Numbered from the stretch's first letter, positions 15,001 to 30,000 are shown. The stretch: 64,000 bases of DNA from Rutpela maculata (GCA_936432065.2 OW386291.2:22669821-22733820); one strand, 5' to 3'. Made by a program: numbers and translations. Notes: a model not told the origin generated them from the sequence alone.

Positions 15001-18000
15001 ATATACCGGGTGAGTCACGAATTGCGCTCGCCCCGATATCTCCTAAAATATTTGGAATAGAAAATTGAAATGTGGAGGGCTTATTACACGACTAAAATGC
15101 CATCTTTTGAATAAAGAATCAAGTTTGGGGCACATCCGGTTTGACCGGAGATGCCCACAACTTTCGATTTTTAAATGGAACACCCTATATATTTTTACAT
15201 TTTTGGAATCTAGAGGAAATTTTGAATACAATACATCCATTTTGGTCACTTTTTGATAAACATTAAAAAGTTTATTAAAAAATCTATTTCTGAATCCAGA
15301 GTGCTGTGGTGCCCAAAACATATTTTAGTTTGTGTGCTACGTTACTATAAAAATACAAAGAGCAATATGATTGCATTACTTAATTGTCTAGAGGCGTTTA
15401 AAATTTTCAAATGTGATTTTTACCCACTAACTCAGTTTTTTTAAATGGGAAGTTAATCGTTCACCAACAATTTTAAATACCTCATTTTCATACGAATCTA
15501 ATGATACCAAAATTTTGAAAATCCGCTCAGAAATATTTGAGATTTCAGCCAAAATACAATGCAACCAAGCTTTCAGAAACATGCGGCTAATAGATAATAG
15601 ATTAGTGGGCTTTGGAAACTAAAATGACACATTTCTGTGTAAATCTGGTAACCTAATAACCTAATAACATGTAACCTAATAACATGGGCACCACAGCACT
15701 CTGGATTCAGAAATAGATTTTTTAATAAACTTTTTAATGTTTATCAAAAAGTGACCAAAATAGATGTATTGTATTCAAAATTTCCTCTAGATTCCAAAAA
15801 TGTTAAAATATATAGGGTGTTCCATTTAAAAATCGAAAGTTGTGGGCATCTCCGGTCAAACCGGATGTGCCCCAAACTTGATTCTTTATTGAAAAGATGG
15901 CATTTTAGTCGTGTAATAAGCCCTCCACATTTCAATTTTCTATTCCAAATATTTTAGGAGATATCGGGGTGAGCGCAATTCGTGACTCACCCGGTATATC
16001 TTTCGAGAAACATATTTCAACTAATTAGATATATTATTATGAAATATATATTAGTAAAATGCATAAACAAAAAAATATATATTATAGAGATAACATTTCG
16101 CGAGATTTCTATTTAAGTACAAGCGACAAAAATTAAGAAATTCTATTTTTTTAAATTAAATGATTAATAACTTTCTTATTTACTGATTGATTTTCTTCAA
16201 AAACAATAGGGTTCTTTCTCTATCTAACACTAACTTACTCTCTAAATTTCAATATAATCGGGCTTTTTTTTCTTAAGTTATCGTGCTTACAAGAAACGTG
16301 ACGGACGGACGGACGGACATTTTGAAAGTTGTTCAGAATTCGTTCACTAACACGATGATATCAAAATGTTTTCTCTACGAGCGATATTTACGGTTTTAGA
16401 AATGTGCTGATCAAATGCAATATACTCTTCATTTTTGCGAAGAGTTAGTGCAGTGCAATTAGCCATTATAAATGAAAAATGACGGAACCCAGCTATAGTG
16501 AATGGATTTGAATGATTTTTTTTTTATTGGATTTCTAATGACATAAACTAAAAAGTTTACCTATTGAAAATTACCGCAATTTCGAAAATCCGTAAATTAA
16601 AAAAAAATTAAAATTTTTTGAAATCTCAACGAAAAAAAAATTTTCGGAATTTTTAAATATTTATTTTAAGAAAATAATGATTGTTACAGTTTTCCAGGTT
16701 GTTCATAAAGAATTTGTAAAAAATTGAAACTTTAATCTGTAATTTTTAAAATCGATATTGTCGCATTACCAGCTTTTTATTTTTAAGGGTGGAAACCAAC
16801 CCTAAAAACTGAAAAATTAATTACTCTTCTAATTTTACGAATGAATTAACGAAAATAAATAGATATATATTTTTAAGGTCACTGAATATGACTGTGAGGT
16901 CAAAACTTATGAGGCAAAAATATTAAGGGTTGAAATAACCCTTAAATACTGAAAAATTCTTCTAATGTTACAATTAAGGTACTTGTATACTAAAATGAAC
17001 TTTTACAGTTTTAAATGTAATTTGGTATACTAATAAATAAAGTGATTTTACACTTGAATTTTCAATAAAAATAAAATCGTCCGTTTAGTTTCGGAGTAAT
17101 TGATTCGGAAAGTTTGACATTTTTAGGAAAAGATGCCTTATTTGACGTAGTAGAGATCGGCTCAAGTTAATTTTCGCTCTTATTACCACAATTTTTGAGA
17201 AATATGCTTCAAAAACTAACATAACATTAAGTAGTTTCTTATTAACACTCTGTTAAAACCCTGAAAAAATCGTCCGTCTAGTATAACAGTTTGTAATATG
17301 TTGCAACCCCTTAAAATTTAAGGTTATGTTGGTTACTAAAAAGTAGTAGTATTTGCACCTACTCGAGAAACCTACCAGAAGTTAGTTCTGGTGACATCTG
17401 GAATTATCTAGAGAATGGTGGCGTCATCACAGAAAAATCGAGATCTGTCATTTTTAGGTATAAAAGACCGACCGCATTCTCAGCGAGTAGTTCAGAAAGT
17501 TCAAAAAGTATAGAAAGTGAGGTTAAGACTTAAAGATAAACAAAGTGATAAACATTGTGATTTTAGTCAGTAAAGTGTATTTAAATTAATAATAGTATTG
17601 TGAAGTATCCAGTAAATATTTAATAAAGTGTGTTAGTGGACATCTCTTGTTATAATTTTTGGAACCCACGGAATTTGCGAGGGTGGTTTCCTAAGGGTGG
17701 AAACACGTCACAAGTTATTAGAACTTTAATCAATTTTAAGACCTACATTTGTGTAAATGAAACAGCTGTTGAAATTAATTGACAACGTTGCATATTAAGA
17801 AGATGGCGTAAATATTTAAATTTTTAAAAAGTATAAGATTAAAAATTAGTATAAATGCTCTTTAGATTTGTTGCCTACAAAATTTTTTTTGAAAAATTGA
17901 TGAATATCGAGATATTCGAGTAAATGGAGAAAATTTCACTTTTTCTTAGGAAATGCATGTAAATCTTAAAAAAATTATTTTGCCAGAAACTTTTGTTTTA

Positions 18001-21000
18001 AAGGGCCGAGATTAATAAAGTATCTAGGTAATACATGATATTAAGTGGACATCGTATATGAGATCGATTTTAATTTATTACCAATTAATTACGGTAACGA
18101 AATGGCGAAATTTTACAGAAAAAAGAAAAGTCCCAATTTCCGCCCCCTCTAATTCTCTAATTTTTGTCGGGATCCAAAAAATAAAAGAAAGAGTTTTAGC
18201 AAATTTAATTCTATTTAAATTAGCTAGAAGAGTCTTTTGGCGTAGGAGTCAAGATTAAGAAGTTTTCAACTTTTGAAGCACAAAATTTGCGATTCTCTCC
18301 GTAACAAAGAGAAAAATTAAAATTCTGATGGTAGCAAAGGATTCGCAGTGAAAGATACTTGTTTGACCTAATTTTTTATTTCGAGCTGGCTCTTACCATT
18401 TCGGACATATCTGCGAAAAATAGTAAAAAACAGCCTGCCATTTAGGAGACGAAAAATTACAAAAACATGCGATCTTGACACGTTCATATTTTTCGAAAAA
18501 CAGCGGGACGGCCATACGATGTCGCGACGTAAAGAGGAAGATTTCCAGTGAAACCTCATCGTAAATTGCATATCGAAATTGGAAAATTCGGCTCGGCACA
18601 AACGAAATATAGCCAGATTAATTGTAGCAGATTAGTATATGACAGTTATGACAATCGTATTTAATACAGTCTTGCCAAATCCTTTTACTCTATCTCTCTC
18701 GCGTTTTAATTTATAAAATCCACCGCTAGATTCGCTCTTATCAGTGATTTGTAGGTCGCTGAATATGATTATGAGGTCTAAATTTATAAAAAAAAAAAAT
18801 GGTGGATTAACAATGGTCTTAAAAGAGTATAGTAGTGTGTATGTATGTTCTGTTAAATGGCACTGGTCATAAACCAAATAGCCAGACATTTGTTGTCTAT
18901 TCTACGGATTATTAAAAATAATCAAGAGAAAGTGGAATAAAAATTACACTTTTAATATATATACTACATACATTTAATATACATTTTCAATTAAAAATTA
19001 CAATCAAATAATAATTGTTATCAGGTATAAATTAGATTGTTTTCAAATATTTGTTACTATGGGTTCAGGAAAGGTATATATATTTTTTAATTAACCTCTT
19101 TTTTTATTATTTTTATTTATTTTTTAATTATCCTTCAATGGACCTAGTTATTGCCTATTAGTATGTTCCCTTTTTTGTGTTTCTTTTTTCTTTATACTTC
19201 TATTATACCAATATTTTTTTTTGGTTTTTATTCCTTTTTTTTATTTTATTTTTTTTTCTCAAAACACCTACGACAATATTGTCCTAAAATATAATATATA
19301 CACTATACACAATTCCACATACATACGTATATATTTAGACATATACACATACTTACATTGGATATATACTTTTACTTAACTAGTTTACAGCTCTATTTTG
19401 TTTTTTGTTATAAATTCAGAGTATTTTGTACACATCTTTGTTTTCTAAAGCTAATAAGTTGGGTAAATTTGTAGGTAGTGAAATCTTGTTGCGGGCTAGT
19501 TTAAAAAACATTTCACTAATTTCCTAAAACTTTAAAGGACATTCCATCAAGCAATGTTGTAAATTGCCTTCTTCTCCACAGGTGCAGTACGGGTCCTCTT
19601 TGAGATTCAGTTTGTATTTGTATTGGGGGAAAAGACAATGTGAACTTCTGATTCGGCACATTACTCTTACGAAATTTCGATTAATTTCATCATTAAACCA
19701 AGGACGTTTGATTTTAATTTGTGTCTGAAGTTTTTATAATTTTCTCCTGCTGGGTAATTTAGATAGTGCTGCTGCCAATTTTCTCTAAGTCGTTCCTTAA
19801 TTAGTCTATTAACGTCTGTGCTGGGAATTTTAAAGTTAGGGATGATGTCGCCATTTTCAGTTGCTTCCTTTGCTAATTTGTCAACATATTCATTTTGTGT
19901 AATGCCTGCGTGTCCTTTTATCGATGTTATTTCAAGGCTCTTGTCTCGTTGTATTAGTTGATTGTAGTATTTTATAATATCAATTATTATATACTTTGCG
20001 TCAGACCTCAGGTTACAATTCTGTATTTTCAATACTGCACTCTTATTGTCTGTGAATATAGCAAATTTGTTGTTTTTCTCATATTCTAAGCAATATTTAA
20101 TTGCCTCCCTGATTGCTACTAGTTCTGCTGTGTAAATAGATGAGATGGTTGGTAAGATGTACTTTTTAGATATATTTTCGTTTTCATGGTAAATAGCACA
20201 GCCAGTTTTGTTATTTTTGAGTGAGCCGTCGGTGAATATATAATCGTAGTTGGTCCAGCTAGTGCTTAGTTTTGATTTAAATATTGTGTTGTTTAACAAT
20301 ACGTGATCTTGAAGATCTATGAATGATGTTCTGGGTAATTTTTCATAATTTGTATATTGTGGTGTGAAACAAGGAAGAATGTCCGACTGATATATTTCTT
20401 TAAATTCAGATATCCATGTGTAGCTTTCCACTAATAACGGTAATTTTTTCTTCTCCCAGTATTTTGCTGTGTGGCCCAGTATGGTTAATTTGTGTATATT
20501 TTTAACAACATCCTTATTCCTGCTGTAGATTTTTAGTAGCAGATTATCGCTTAACTTTTGCCTTCTGAGGTGTAAAGGAGGTTCAGCACATTCGGATTCT
20601 AGGATGTTCAGGGGAGTGCTTTGAAGAAATCCAACACACAGTCTGAGACTTTTATTTTTAATTTGTTCAATTTTTTGAAAATGAACTTTTGCTGCTGATC
20701 CATAAAAAACACAAGCGTAATCGAAGATAGATCTTACTAGAGAACAGTAGAAAGTGAGGCATATATTAGGGTCGGCTCCCCATTTTTGGTGACTAAATAC
20801 TCGTAAAATATTAAGTGCATTTTCACTTCTTTCGCAGATATAATTTATGTATTCTTTCCAGTTCAGTTCATTGTCTAAAATGTCCCCTAGATATTTAACT
20901 GAAGTCTTATATTTAATTTCCAGATTAGATATTCTGATAGTGTTGAGTGGTTGAAATTTTGTTCTTGTAAATGTACATATTGATGATTTTTCTTCGGAGA

Positions 21001-24000
21001 TTGGAGATCCAATTTGGTCGAACCATATTTCTGCTTTTCTAATGGCATTTGCTAGATTTCTATTGCAAGAGTATAGTAATATGTCTAATTGTATTAAAAA
21101 TACAGATTGTTATAAATAAATCAAATTAATACAATTAAGTAAACGAATTAAATAACATTTTTAATCTGCACTCTCAACATGCTAAAGTGCAATGCAACCC
21201 GCTTTTACTGCGTATTCTTCGAAAAACAGACGGCTATTTCTCGTTTCTCTACCTACTATAGACATTTAAAATAGCGTACAAACTGAAAAGTTTCGACATT
21301 ATTTTAAACTGTCATATCTCGTTAACAGTTTGTCGTAGGAAAAAAAAATAAAAACCCAACTCTTCGTTTTTTTATAAGCTTCGTTTCATTCTTATATCAT
21401 GTTTTTATCAATTTTTTAGTTTTTGAGATATTTCAATTTTAAATACATAATTTTCTTGCGTATGAGCTCAAGCGCCATCTTTAAACCTCTATATCTCTGG
21501 AACAGTTTGTCGTAGGAAAATAAAAAAAAACCGAACCATTCGTTTTTGTATAAGCTTCATTTTTGTACTCTTATCATTTTTTATAAAAAAATATTTTCTG
21601 AGCAATTTCCAAAAACCCAGTTTTTTAAAAAATTATGAAAATTTTTATTATTGAAAATGGGTACAGAATGAAAAATAATTATTTTAAAAATTCTAAAAAA
21701 TTTGAGCATTTTAGTAATAATATGCATTAACAATATCTAGAAGGATTAAAAAAAAAATTGAATTAATAAGAAATTAGAGCAATAAAACTAATAAATACAT
21801 TTTTAAAAGCGCTACTTTTTTGTTTGTAACTTTTTTAGTTTTCATTATAAAAGGTCGTAATATGTCTCAATCGAAAGCAAATTTTAATACCTTTAATTTT
21901 TATAAGAGTAACAATTTTTCTCTTGGTTGTAGATTTTGAGTAATTTTAGATTTAACGTCGTAAATTTTTTCTGAACGTTTCGGCGTCATTTTGAAAATGC
22001 CATATTTCCAAAACTAAACATCGGAAAAAAAAAGAAAAAACCATTCGATTTGTTTTCGTAAAAGCTTTAATTTTGGTCCCTTGCATTTTTTTTAAGTCCA
22101 TATTTTTCGAGTAATTTAAAAAAAAAACTTCTAGGAATACTGATTTTAGGGGATGAAAATTGGAATTTTCAGTTCGCAATATCTCGAAAAATATGCATTT
22201 GAGCAAAAAAGTGTATCAGACCTTTCTTTCTTATAATTCGGTTCTCTATCAGATTATCTGTATTTTTGCGACAACCCCCAAGAAGGAGTGGGAATCACCC
22301 TTAACTAAAAAGCAGGAAAAATGACAATATACAGTGTGTGCCACTTTTCACGGTAACACCTTTGTAGCTCATTTTTAACCAAGTTTGGAGACCTTTATTA
22401 TACCTTTTTTAAGTAAAACAAAACTTATTTCAGTCATTGGCGTGCATTTTTATTATGAAAAAAAGGGTCGAAATTATATTAGGCATTTTTTTGTTGAAAA
22501 ACTAATGCAATATTATTGATCAGCATGCTGTAAAACCGCTATATCCAGAATTTAACAACATTTTGATTTTTGGTTTTTGAATTACGGCCCACTTAAAATT
22601 ACCTGTTTTAAACATTAAATAATCAATAAATTGGTAACGAAATATTTTTCGAAAAAAAGTCATTCTTCATTTTCTCTTTAAATTTACTTTTTTTTACTAT
22701 CCATATCATCGAAACTTTCAAATTTCGAAGGCCAAGAGTTTTCATTGAAAAATTTTGGGTCATCAGACTTGTAAATTATTCGGGCATTAAGGATTACCGA
22801 ATTTGAAAGTATCGATAATATGGGGTGGTAGAAAAAACGAATTTAAAGAGAAAATAAAGAATGACTTTTCTTCGAAAAAAATTTCATTACCAATTTATTG
22901 ATTATTTAATGTTTAAAATATGTAATTTTAAGTGGGCCGTAATTCAAAAACCAAAAATCAAAATGCACGTCAATGACTGAAATAAGTTTTGTTTTACTTA
23001 AAAAAGGTATAATAAAGGTTTCTGATACCCATCCAAACTTGGTTAAAATTGGGTGACTAATAACTGAGCTACAAAGGTGTTACCGTGAAAAGTGGGACAC
23101 AATGTAGATTATTATGTACATAATTTATAAAGCATGTTGAAGAAAAAAATTTGGAAATTCATTACATCGTTTTTGGATTGGGATTTGGGATTTAAAAGCT
23201 CCACTCACTGTACTATTCATATATTTCGCTTTTTGAAACTTCTACCACCTTCAATTAATTTTAAAGTTTTATTTTTTTTACAAATTCTTTATAAACAACC
23301 TCGAAAACTATAACAATAATTATTTTCTTAAAATAAATATTTAAAAATTCCGATAATTTTTTTTTCGTTGAGATTTCAAAAATTTTTTTTTTTTTTAATT
23401 TATGGATTTTCGAAATTGCGGTAATTTTCAATGGGTAAACTTTTTAGTTTATAGCATTAGAAATCCAATAAAAAAAATGATTCAAATTCATTCACTATAG
23501 CTGGGTTCCGAGGTATAAACCTAATTGCACTGGACTAAGTATAAAAATGGTAATTTTTCCATATTTCCCTGAAAATCGAAGTATTCAGTCTTACAAAACG
23601 TTATGTCGCCTGACGAAATAAAATTTTAGAAACTGCAATAAAATTGGAATTAGCATGGATTTTGGAAAGTGTACTGTAATTTTTTATGGGGACACTTCCC
23701 AGGTAGCAAGGGTACGTTATAATAACGTCAAAATCTGGTGATAATGGTCAAAAGAAGTCAGTGGACGACATAATGACGTCTCATAAATGACACTAAAATG
23801 ACGCGCTACATATCACGTCATATTGTCGGCCAGAGCCGGTTCTAGACAAGTGTAAGCGGACAATATTTTGGCGCCCTCCATCTCCACAATTGCAATTTTC
23901 TTCAATATCCATAGTTTCACCAAGTCTGTTTTAGTGGGGAAAGTTTTTGGCCACTATATAAAACCACTAACTCTTTCAATAAGGCACTTACCCTTCCCGA

Positions 24001-27000
24001 AGAACCTGATGAAACTAGATGGAAAGTTTTTGCTATAGAACGCTCATTTTTTGAATATGTTTTATGACAGTGTTTAAAACATTTTGTTTCATCACAATCC
24101 AACCATGTATAAATATAATATAAATTGATCTATTGTAACATATTTTTAAAATATATGTATGTTATATAATATTACACGCTATCTTATTGCGACTTAGCCA
24201 TAATAAACCTTCACAGGTATATCGTATTTCACGATAACAGCTTCTCTTATTAATTGCTTATCTTCAAGATATCATATTACACCTTTGTTTCTCATAACTT
24301 GTGCAGACTGCAGAACTGCAATTCCTTTGTTATATATTTTGCTTACTCAGGTTCTGTATGTTATAAATATGACTAAACACGCTTTGTTGAATCAGTTATT
24401 AAACTCAGTTAGAATGCAACACTTCTAATTTATTATTCTAATTCCTTCTCCAAGAGCCAACGTTGGCTCCATTGAATAAATAAACCTTTTTTAAAAAGTC
24501 ATTCATGTGAACCGTGATCTAACATTGGCGCAGTCGGTAGGATCCGTAAACATCATCAGAACAAGAAGCCTAACTGGTAGTGAAGCGTAAGAGAATAAGG
24601 AGAACATCTGCAGAAGGTGCCTAACTAGTGCGTGTACATCTACGAGAACAAGGAGACCTTCCTCACTGGTGGTGGCGGATCCCAATCCCTTGACGGACGA
24701 AGAACCTACCCATGGAAACTAAACTAACGTAAGTCATTTTAAGAATCATCTCGTACCATTTTATTATTTTATTATTTTTCGCAACTTATTTTATTAAAAG
24801 TGTATTATACTGCTAATACACTCGGCGCACAAAGCCAGTTCTATTGTCAAAGTGAAATCCATTCCTTTACAAACGCAACGAAACAAGTTCATTTAATTTT
24901 AAGTTTATTTATTTTCGTATTATACTGCTAATACGAAACATTGTGTATTATACAGCTAATATACAATCCATTTACGCACGCAACGTAACAAGCTAATTTT
25001 AATTCAATTTAAGATCGTATCATACTGCTGATACGCAACCAATTTTTGTCCAAATAATATTTAAATACAAAAAGCAAAATGCCAGATAGAGCTCAACCAG
25101 AGCCAGTTCAACCAGTGCCACCGGCACCAACCGAACAACAACTACAACAGCAACAACTACAACAACAACAACAACATCCTCAACCAGAGCAAATTGAGCC
25201 TTACAAGCTCTCTGAGATATTTTCTCTAATACCTGAATTCGATGGCAATGCCATTAATTTACAAACATTCCTCAACTCCTGTCATTGCGCCCAAAGCATG
25301 GCAATTGGAGATCAAAAAATTCTTTTGACCGTCCACATAAAAAATAAATTGAAAGGCAAAGCTGCCGAATTAATAAATTCTCGTAACCCTGGCACCTGGC
25401 CAGAAATCAAAGCACTATTGGAAACCCACTTTGGGGATTCCAGAGATCTAACGGCCCTAATTCAGGACCTACAACGAATTCACCAATTGCCCGGTGAATC
25501 CGCTCTAACATTTATTTCGCGTTTACAAACGCACAATGCTAAAATGCACGCCGCCGTGCAAAAGCAAAATTTAACCACAACGCAAAGAGCTGCACAATCA
25601 GACCTTATAGAAACCATGACCTTAAATAATTTACTAACAGGTTTAGAACCGAATTTAGGCCGCATCATACGTGCTAGCAACCCTCCTAGCATACTGAAAG
25701 CCGTAAGCAGAATTCGTAGAGAGCTACAACTCTCTTATTTCGAGCAACAAAAATTTCCCAAAAATAGTCCGGTCAAAAATCCTATTATGCAACAAAAACG
25801 ACCAACTTCAAATTTTCAGCAGAAATTCTGCTCGTTTTGTAAACGAAACGGACATGTCATAAATGAATGCCGTACAAGGCAACAAACACAAACAATGCCG
25901 TCAACCTCACAAAATTTTCAACGACCAAATTACCCAGGAAATTCAAGTTTCCAAAACTTTTCACAAAATAATCAATTTAGCCAGAGGACATTCCCTCAAA
26001 ACGGCCAACCTAATCAACCTCAAAATAGGCCCTCAGCCATAAGACCGAACCCTAACTTTACGCAACAACGACCATCCGCTATCCAACCTAACCCAAATTT
26101 TAATCGCTTTAATCAGCAAAAAACGCATCATTTGAACTATGAACCTTATGACGATCAATGTTATTATAGTAATCAATACAATGACTATTCACCCGACTAT
26201 CAAAATGTAAGTGACAGTTATGAAAATTACGATTTAGAAAACGCTCAAAGCTTTTCAGAGAATTATACAGCTAATTCCCAATATGAACAGTACGAGAATT
26301 ATACTGCTAATTCTCAAACGCCACAGGAGGATTATACTGTTAATCCTCAGGATTTTCGCATAGATCCGGAGTACCCCACGGATACTCCAACACAGCAAAC
26401 AGACCAATTCGACCAAATAACAAATCAAATACGAACGATGAATCTCAACGACAGTTTCGACCCATCGCTGAACTTCCCGGAACAAGGGTTCATGTAGAAA
26501 CACAATCACATTCATTGTTGACCGTAAATTCAAAAAATCTATACTACATTAAAGATATCACAAACAAATTCAAAATTCTAATCGATACTGGCGCAGGTAT
26601 CTCTATTTTTAAACCAAAAACAGCGGAAAATTACAAACGGAGATTTTCAGAAAATGTAATTATACAAGGCATAACCGATCAGAAAATTACTATTAGTAAA
26701 TCTGTTCTTATACCCTTTACGGATAACGACCCACATAAAGTTTACATCTACGACCTAGATATCAGTTTTGATGGACTGATAGGAGCTGACTTCCTAGAGC
26801 ACTATCATTGTATCGTCGACATAAGAAATAAACGATTAATAACCAATTTTAAAACAGTTCCACTTTTCAAAGTAACCGACGATTCGTCGAAACCCGAATG
26901 CGACAAAATCCAATCAAACCACAACCCTAATCAAAATAAGATTCAAATTGATGGCCGTACCGAAAAAATTTATAAACTAAAATGTAACCTTAGAAACACT

Positions 27001-30000
27001 GACGCTATTTTGCAAGCACAAGAGAATGAAAAAGTCCGTTTACCTAATGCTCTTGTTAAAGTAAACGAAAACGGAGAATTTTTAACAACAATAATCAATG
27101 CTAATGTCATCCCGAAGACTGTCGATTTTTCCAATTTAAATTTAGAACCTTTACAAAAATGTAAGTCAATTTTTAATTTAAATACTCAAAATTCTGACCA
27201 ACACTTACAGACAGACAGAGCCTTTGAAATCAGGAACGAATTGCGCTTGGATCATCTAAACGAAGAAGAGGCCGAAATAGTAACGCAGCTTTGTTTAGAC
27301 TTTCAAGATATATTCTATTTAGAAGGAGACAATTTGACCTTTACCAACGAAATCAAACACCCTATTGACACCGACAATTTCCGACCGATATTTACGAAAT
27401 CGTATCGCTATCCTCAGGTCCATAAAGAAGAAGTTAAGTCCCAAGTATCGAAAATGTTAAGTCAAGGTATTATTCAACCCTCAATCTCACCTTGGTCCTC
27501 TCCTGTCTGGGTAGTTCCCAAAAAACTGGACGCTTCTGGTAAACAGAAATGGCGCGTTGTAGTCGACTACCGCAAACTCAACGAGGTTACAATCGGTGAC
27601 AAATATCCTCTGCCCAACATTTCCGACCTTTTAGACCAACTTGGCAAATGCCAATATTTCACAACCTTAGACTTGGCTTCTGGTTTCCACCAAATCGAAA
27701 TTAATCCCGCAGATATTCAAAAGACTGCTTTCACAGTTGAGAACGGTCATTATGAATTCGTGCGAATGCCATTTGGACTCAAAAACGCTCCATCAACTTT
27801 TCAAAGAGTTATGGATAACATCCTGTTAGGTATTCAAAATGAACGATGTCTCGTCTACATGGACGATATTATTATTTACTCCCCTACAATTCACGAACAC
27901 ATTTCCCGTCTAACTGAAGTCTTTAAACGCCTTCAAAAAGCCAACCTCAAAATTCAACCAGACAAATGCGAGTTTCTCCGCAAGGAAGTCGCTTATTTAG
28001 GACATCTCATTACAAAAGACGGCGTAAAACCGAACCCTTCGAAAGTTGACGCTATTTTAAATTTTCCTCAACCGAAAAATCCAAAAGAAATTAAATCATT
28101 TCTAGGCTTAGCCGGATATTATAGGCGCTTTATCCCTAATTTCTCCAGGATAACCAAGCCCCTAACAAAACTACTACAAAAAGACATACCATTTCTCTTC
28201 GACAATGATTGTGTAAATTCTTTTCAAAATTTGAAACAAACATTAACAACAACTCCGATATTAATTTACCCTAATTTTGATGAAACTTTCGTTCTAACCA
28301 CTGATGCGAGCGCATTTGCCGTCGGCTCAGTGCTGAGCCAGGGGCCTATTGGCAAAGATTTACCCATTGCCTATGCTTCTAGAACCTTGTGCAGTGCAGA
28401 AACTAAGTATTCAACGATTGAACGCGAGCTTTTATCGATAGTATGAGTGTAAAGCACTTTAGACCATATCTGTACGGTAGAAAGTTCAAGCTTGTAACCG
28501 ACCACAGACCACTCACCTGGCTATTCTCTATAAAAGACCCAGGAAGTAGACTTGCCCGTTGGCGACTCAAATTAGAAGAGTACGACTATGAAATAATTTA
28601 TAAACCCGGTAAAATCAATAAGAACGCGGACGCACTTTCCAGAATCAAAATTAATCATTTTTCCGAATGTTCCAAATTCTATTCAAAAGTTCTAGCCGCG
28701 AATGACGAAGAGTCAGACGACGACGAAAACCCAGACGATAACAACGAAATCACTAACGAACAAATTTTCCGAGAATTTGAAACTTTCACCAACCTATATA
28801 AAACAACATCTTTAATTGACTATTCGAAAATCAAAGCCTCGAACAAACAACTTTTGTATCGAGAACATAAAGATATTATAACCTTCTTCCAACAAAATAA
28901 CTTACAAGACCTACATCACAAAATTATTGAGGATATATTCGAAGAAAACCCCGAATTTCATAACGATAAAATCAATATTGTATCGAGCAAAACAGTCAGA
29001 CATAGGAGATATTTTATCATTCCCCTACCGTTTGATATCGAATCCGTAATTGAACATTTATTTTTGGTATTATTTAAAAACCAAGATGTTCTAGATCTCT
29101 CTAAGACATACTTTGTCGAAAATAACTTAGACCTCCCCATTCTTGAAATCCTATCATTCATTTTTGCGGAAAAAGACTTAAAAGTAGTAATTTGTCAAGA
29201 TATCGTCAGAACTGCCGACGAAGATGAAATTCCAATTATATTGGAGCAAAATCATTTTGGTAAAAATAATCTACACCGTGGAATAAATGAAACGATTCGA
29301 AGAATTAGAGAAAAATACACTTGGCAAGGTCTAACTAAAGACGTTGAAAATTTTATAAAAAATTGCGAAACTTGCCAAAAGACTAAAGTATGCCGGAAAA
29401 ACCTTAACAACCCTCTGGTAGTCACAGAAACCCCAAGAACACCATTCGAAAGAATTAATATCGATTTATTTGAATTCCCAACTCGAAATTACGCTTTAAC
29501 TATTCGCGACGAGTTAACTAAATTTACACAAGCCTATGCAGTCCCGGACAAATCCGCAAAATCCGTCGTAAATACCTTGTTGTTATACTTTCAACATTAC
29601 GGCACCCCGCTAAGAATCCATTGCGATTACGGTGGCGAATTTGACAACCGTTTGCTCAAAGATCTCTGCACCCTCTACGACATAAAACTGACGTATTCAA
29701 GCGTAGGACATCCCCAGTCGAACGGATCCATAGAAAGATTTCATGCTACTCTAGCTGAAATGATAAGAATTCATAAAACTGAAAATCCGAACGAACATCC
29801 TTTCACAATTTTACCATATGCAGTAATATGCTATAACAATTCAGTAAATAAAACACACGGTTTCACCCCATACGAACTTGTATTTGGACATACGTCCAAC
29901 AGACCACCTGAAACTTTGTATAACCAAAAAGAGTTAATAACCAAATACGTTAGGGATTTAAACAACAGAATATCTCACTACTATAAAATAGCCCGTAGTC

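Larger units (their letters stand above)
16449..23545. mobile_element. Large terminal-inverted-repeat structure with nested inserts
   Basis: About 290 bp at 16449-16750 recur inverted at 23245-23545 (CAGTGCAATTAG borders; GGAACCCAGCTATAGTGAATG against its complement; AATTACCGCAATTTCGAAAATCC against its complement). The 7-kb interior holds an LTR-like promoter, a LINE remnant, tandem repeats and another fold-back. Either a large transposon whose own genes are gone, or two inverted copies of a smaller repeat. Confidence 0.55.

Noticed and set aside
24526..24543. tRNA-Ser gene fragment
   Set aside because: Its place one base after the 5' LTR makes it a primer-binding site; no cloverleaf exists around it.
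28430..28460. Programmed -1 frameshift inside Pol
   Set aside because: No slippery heptamer or stable downstream structure is visible, and Ty3/gypsy Pol is normally one frame through RNase H; an indel or assembly error is simpler.
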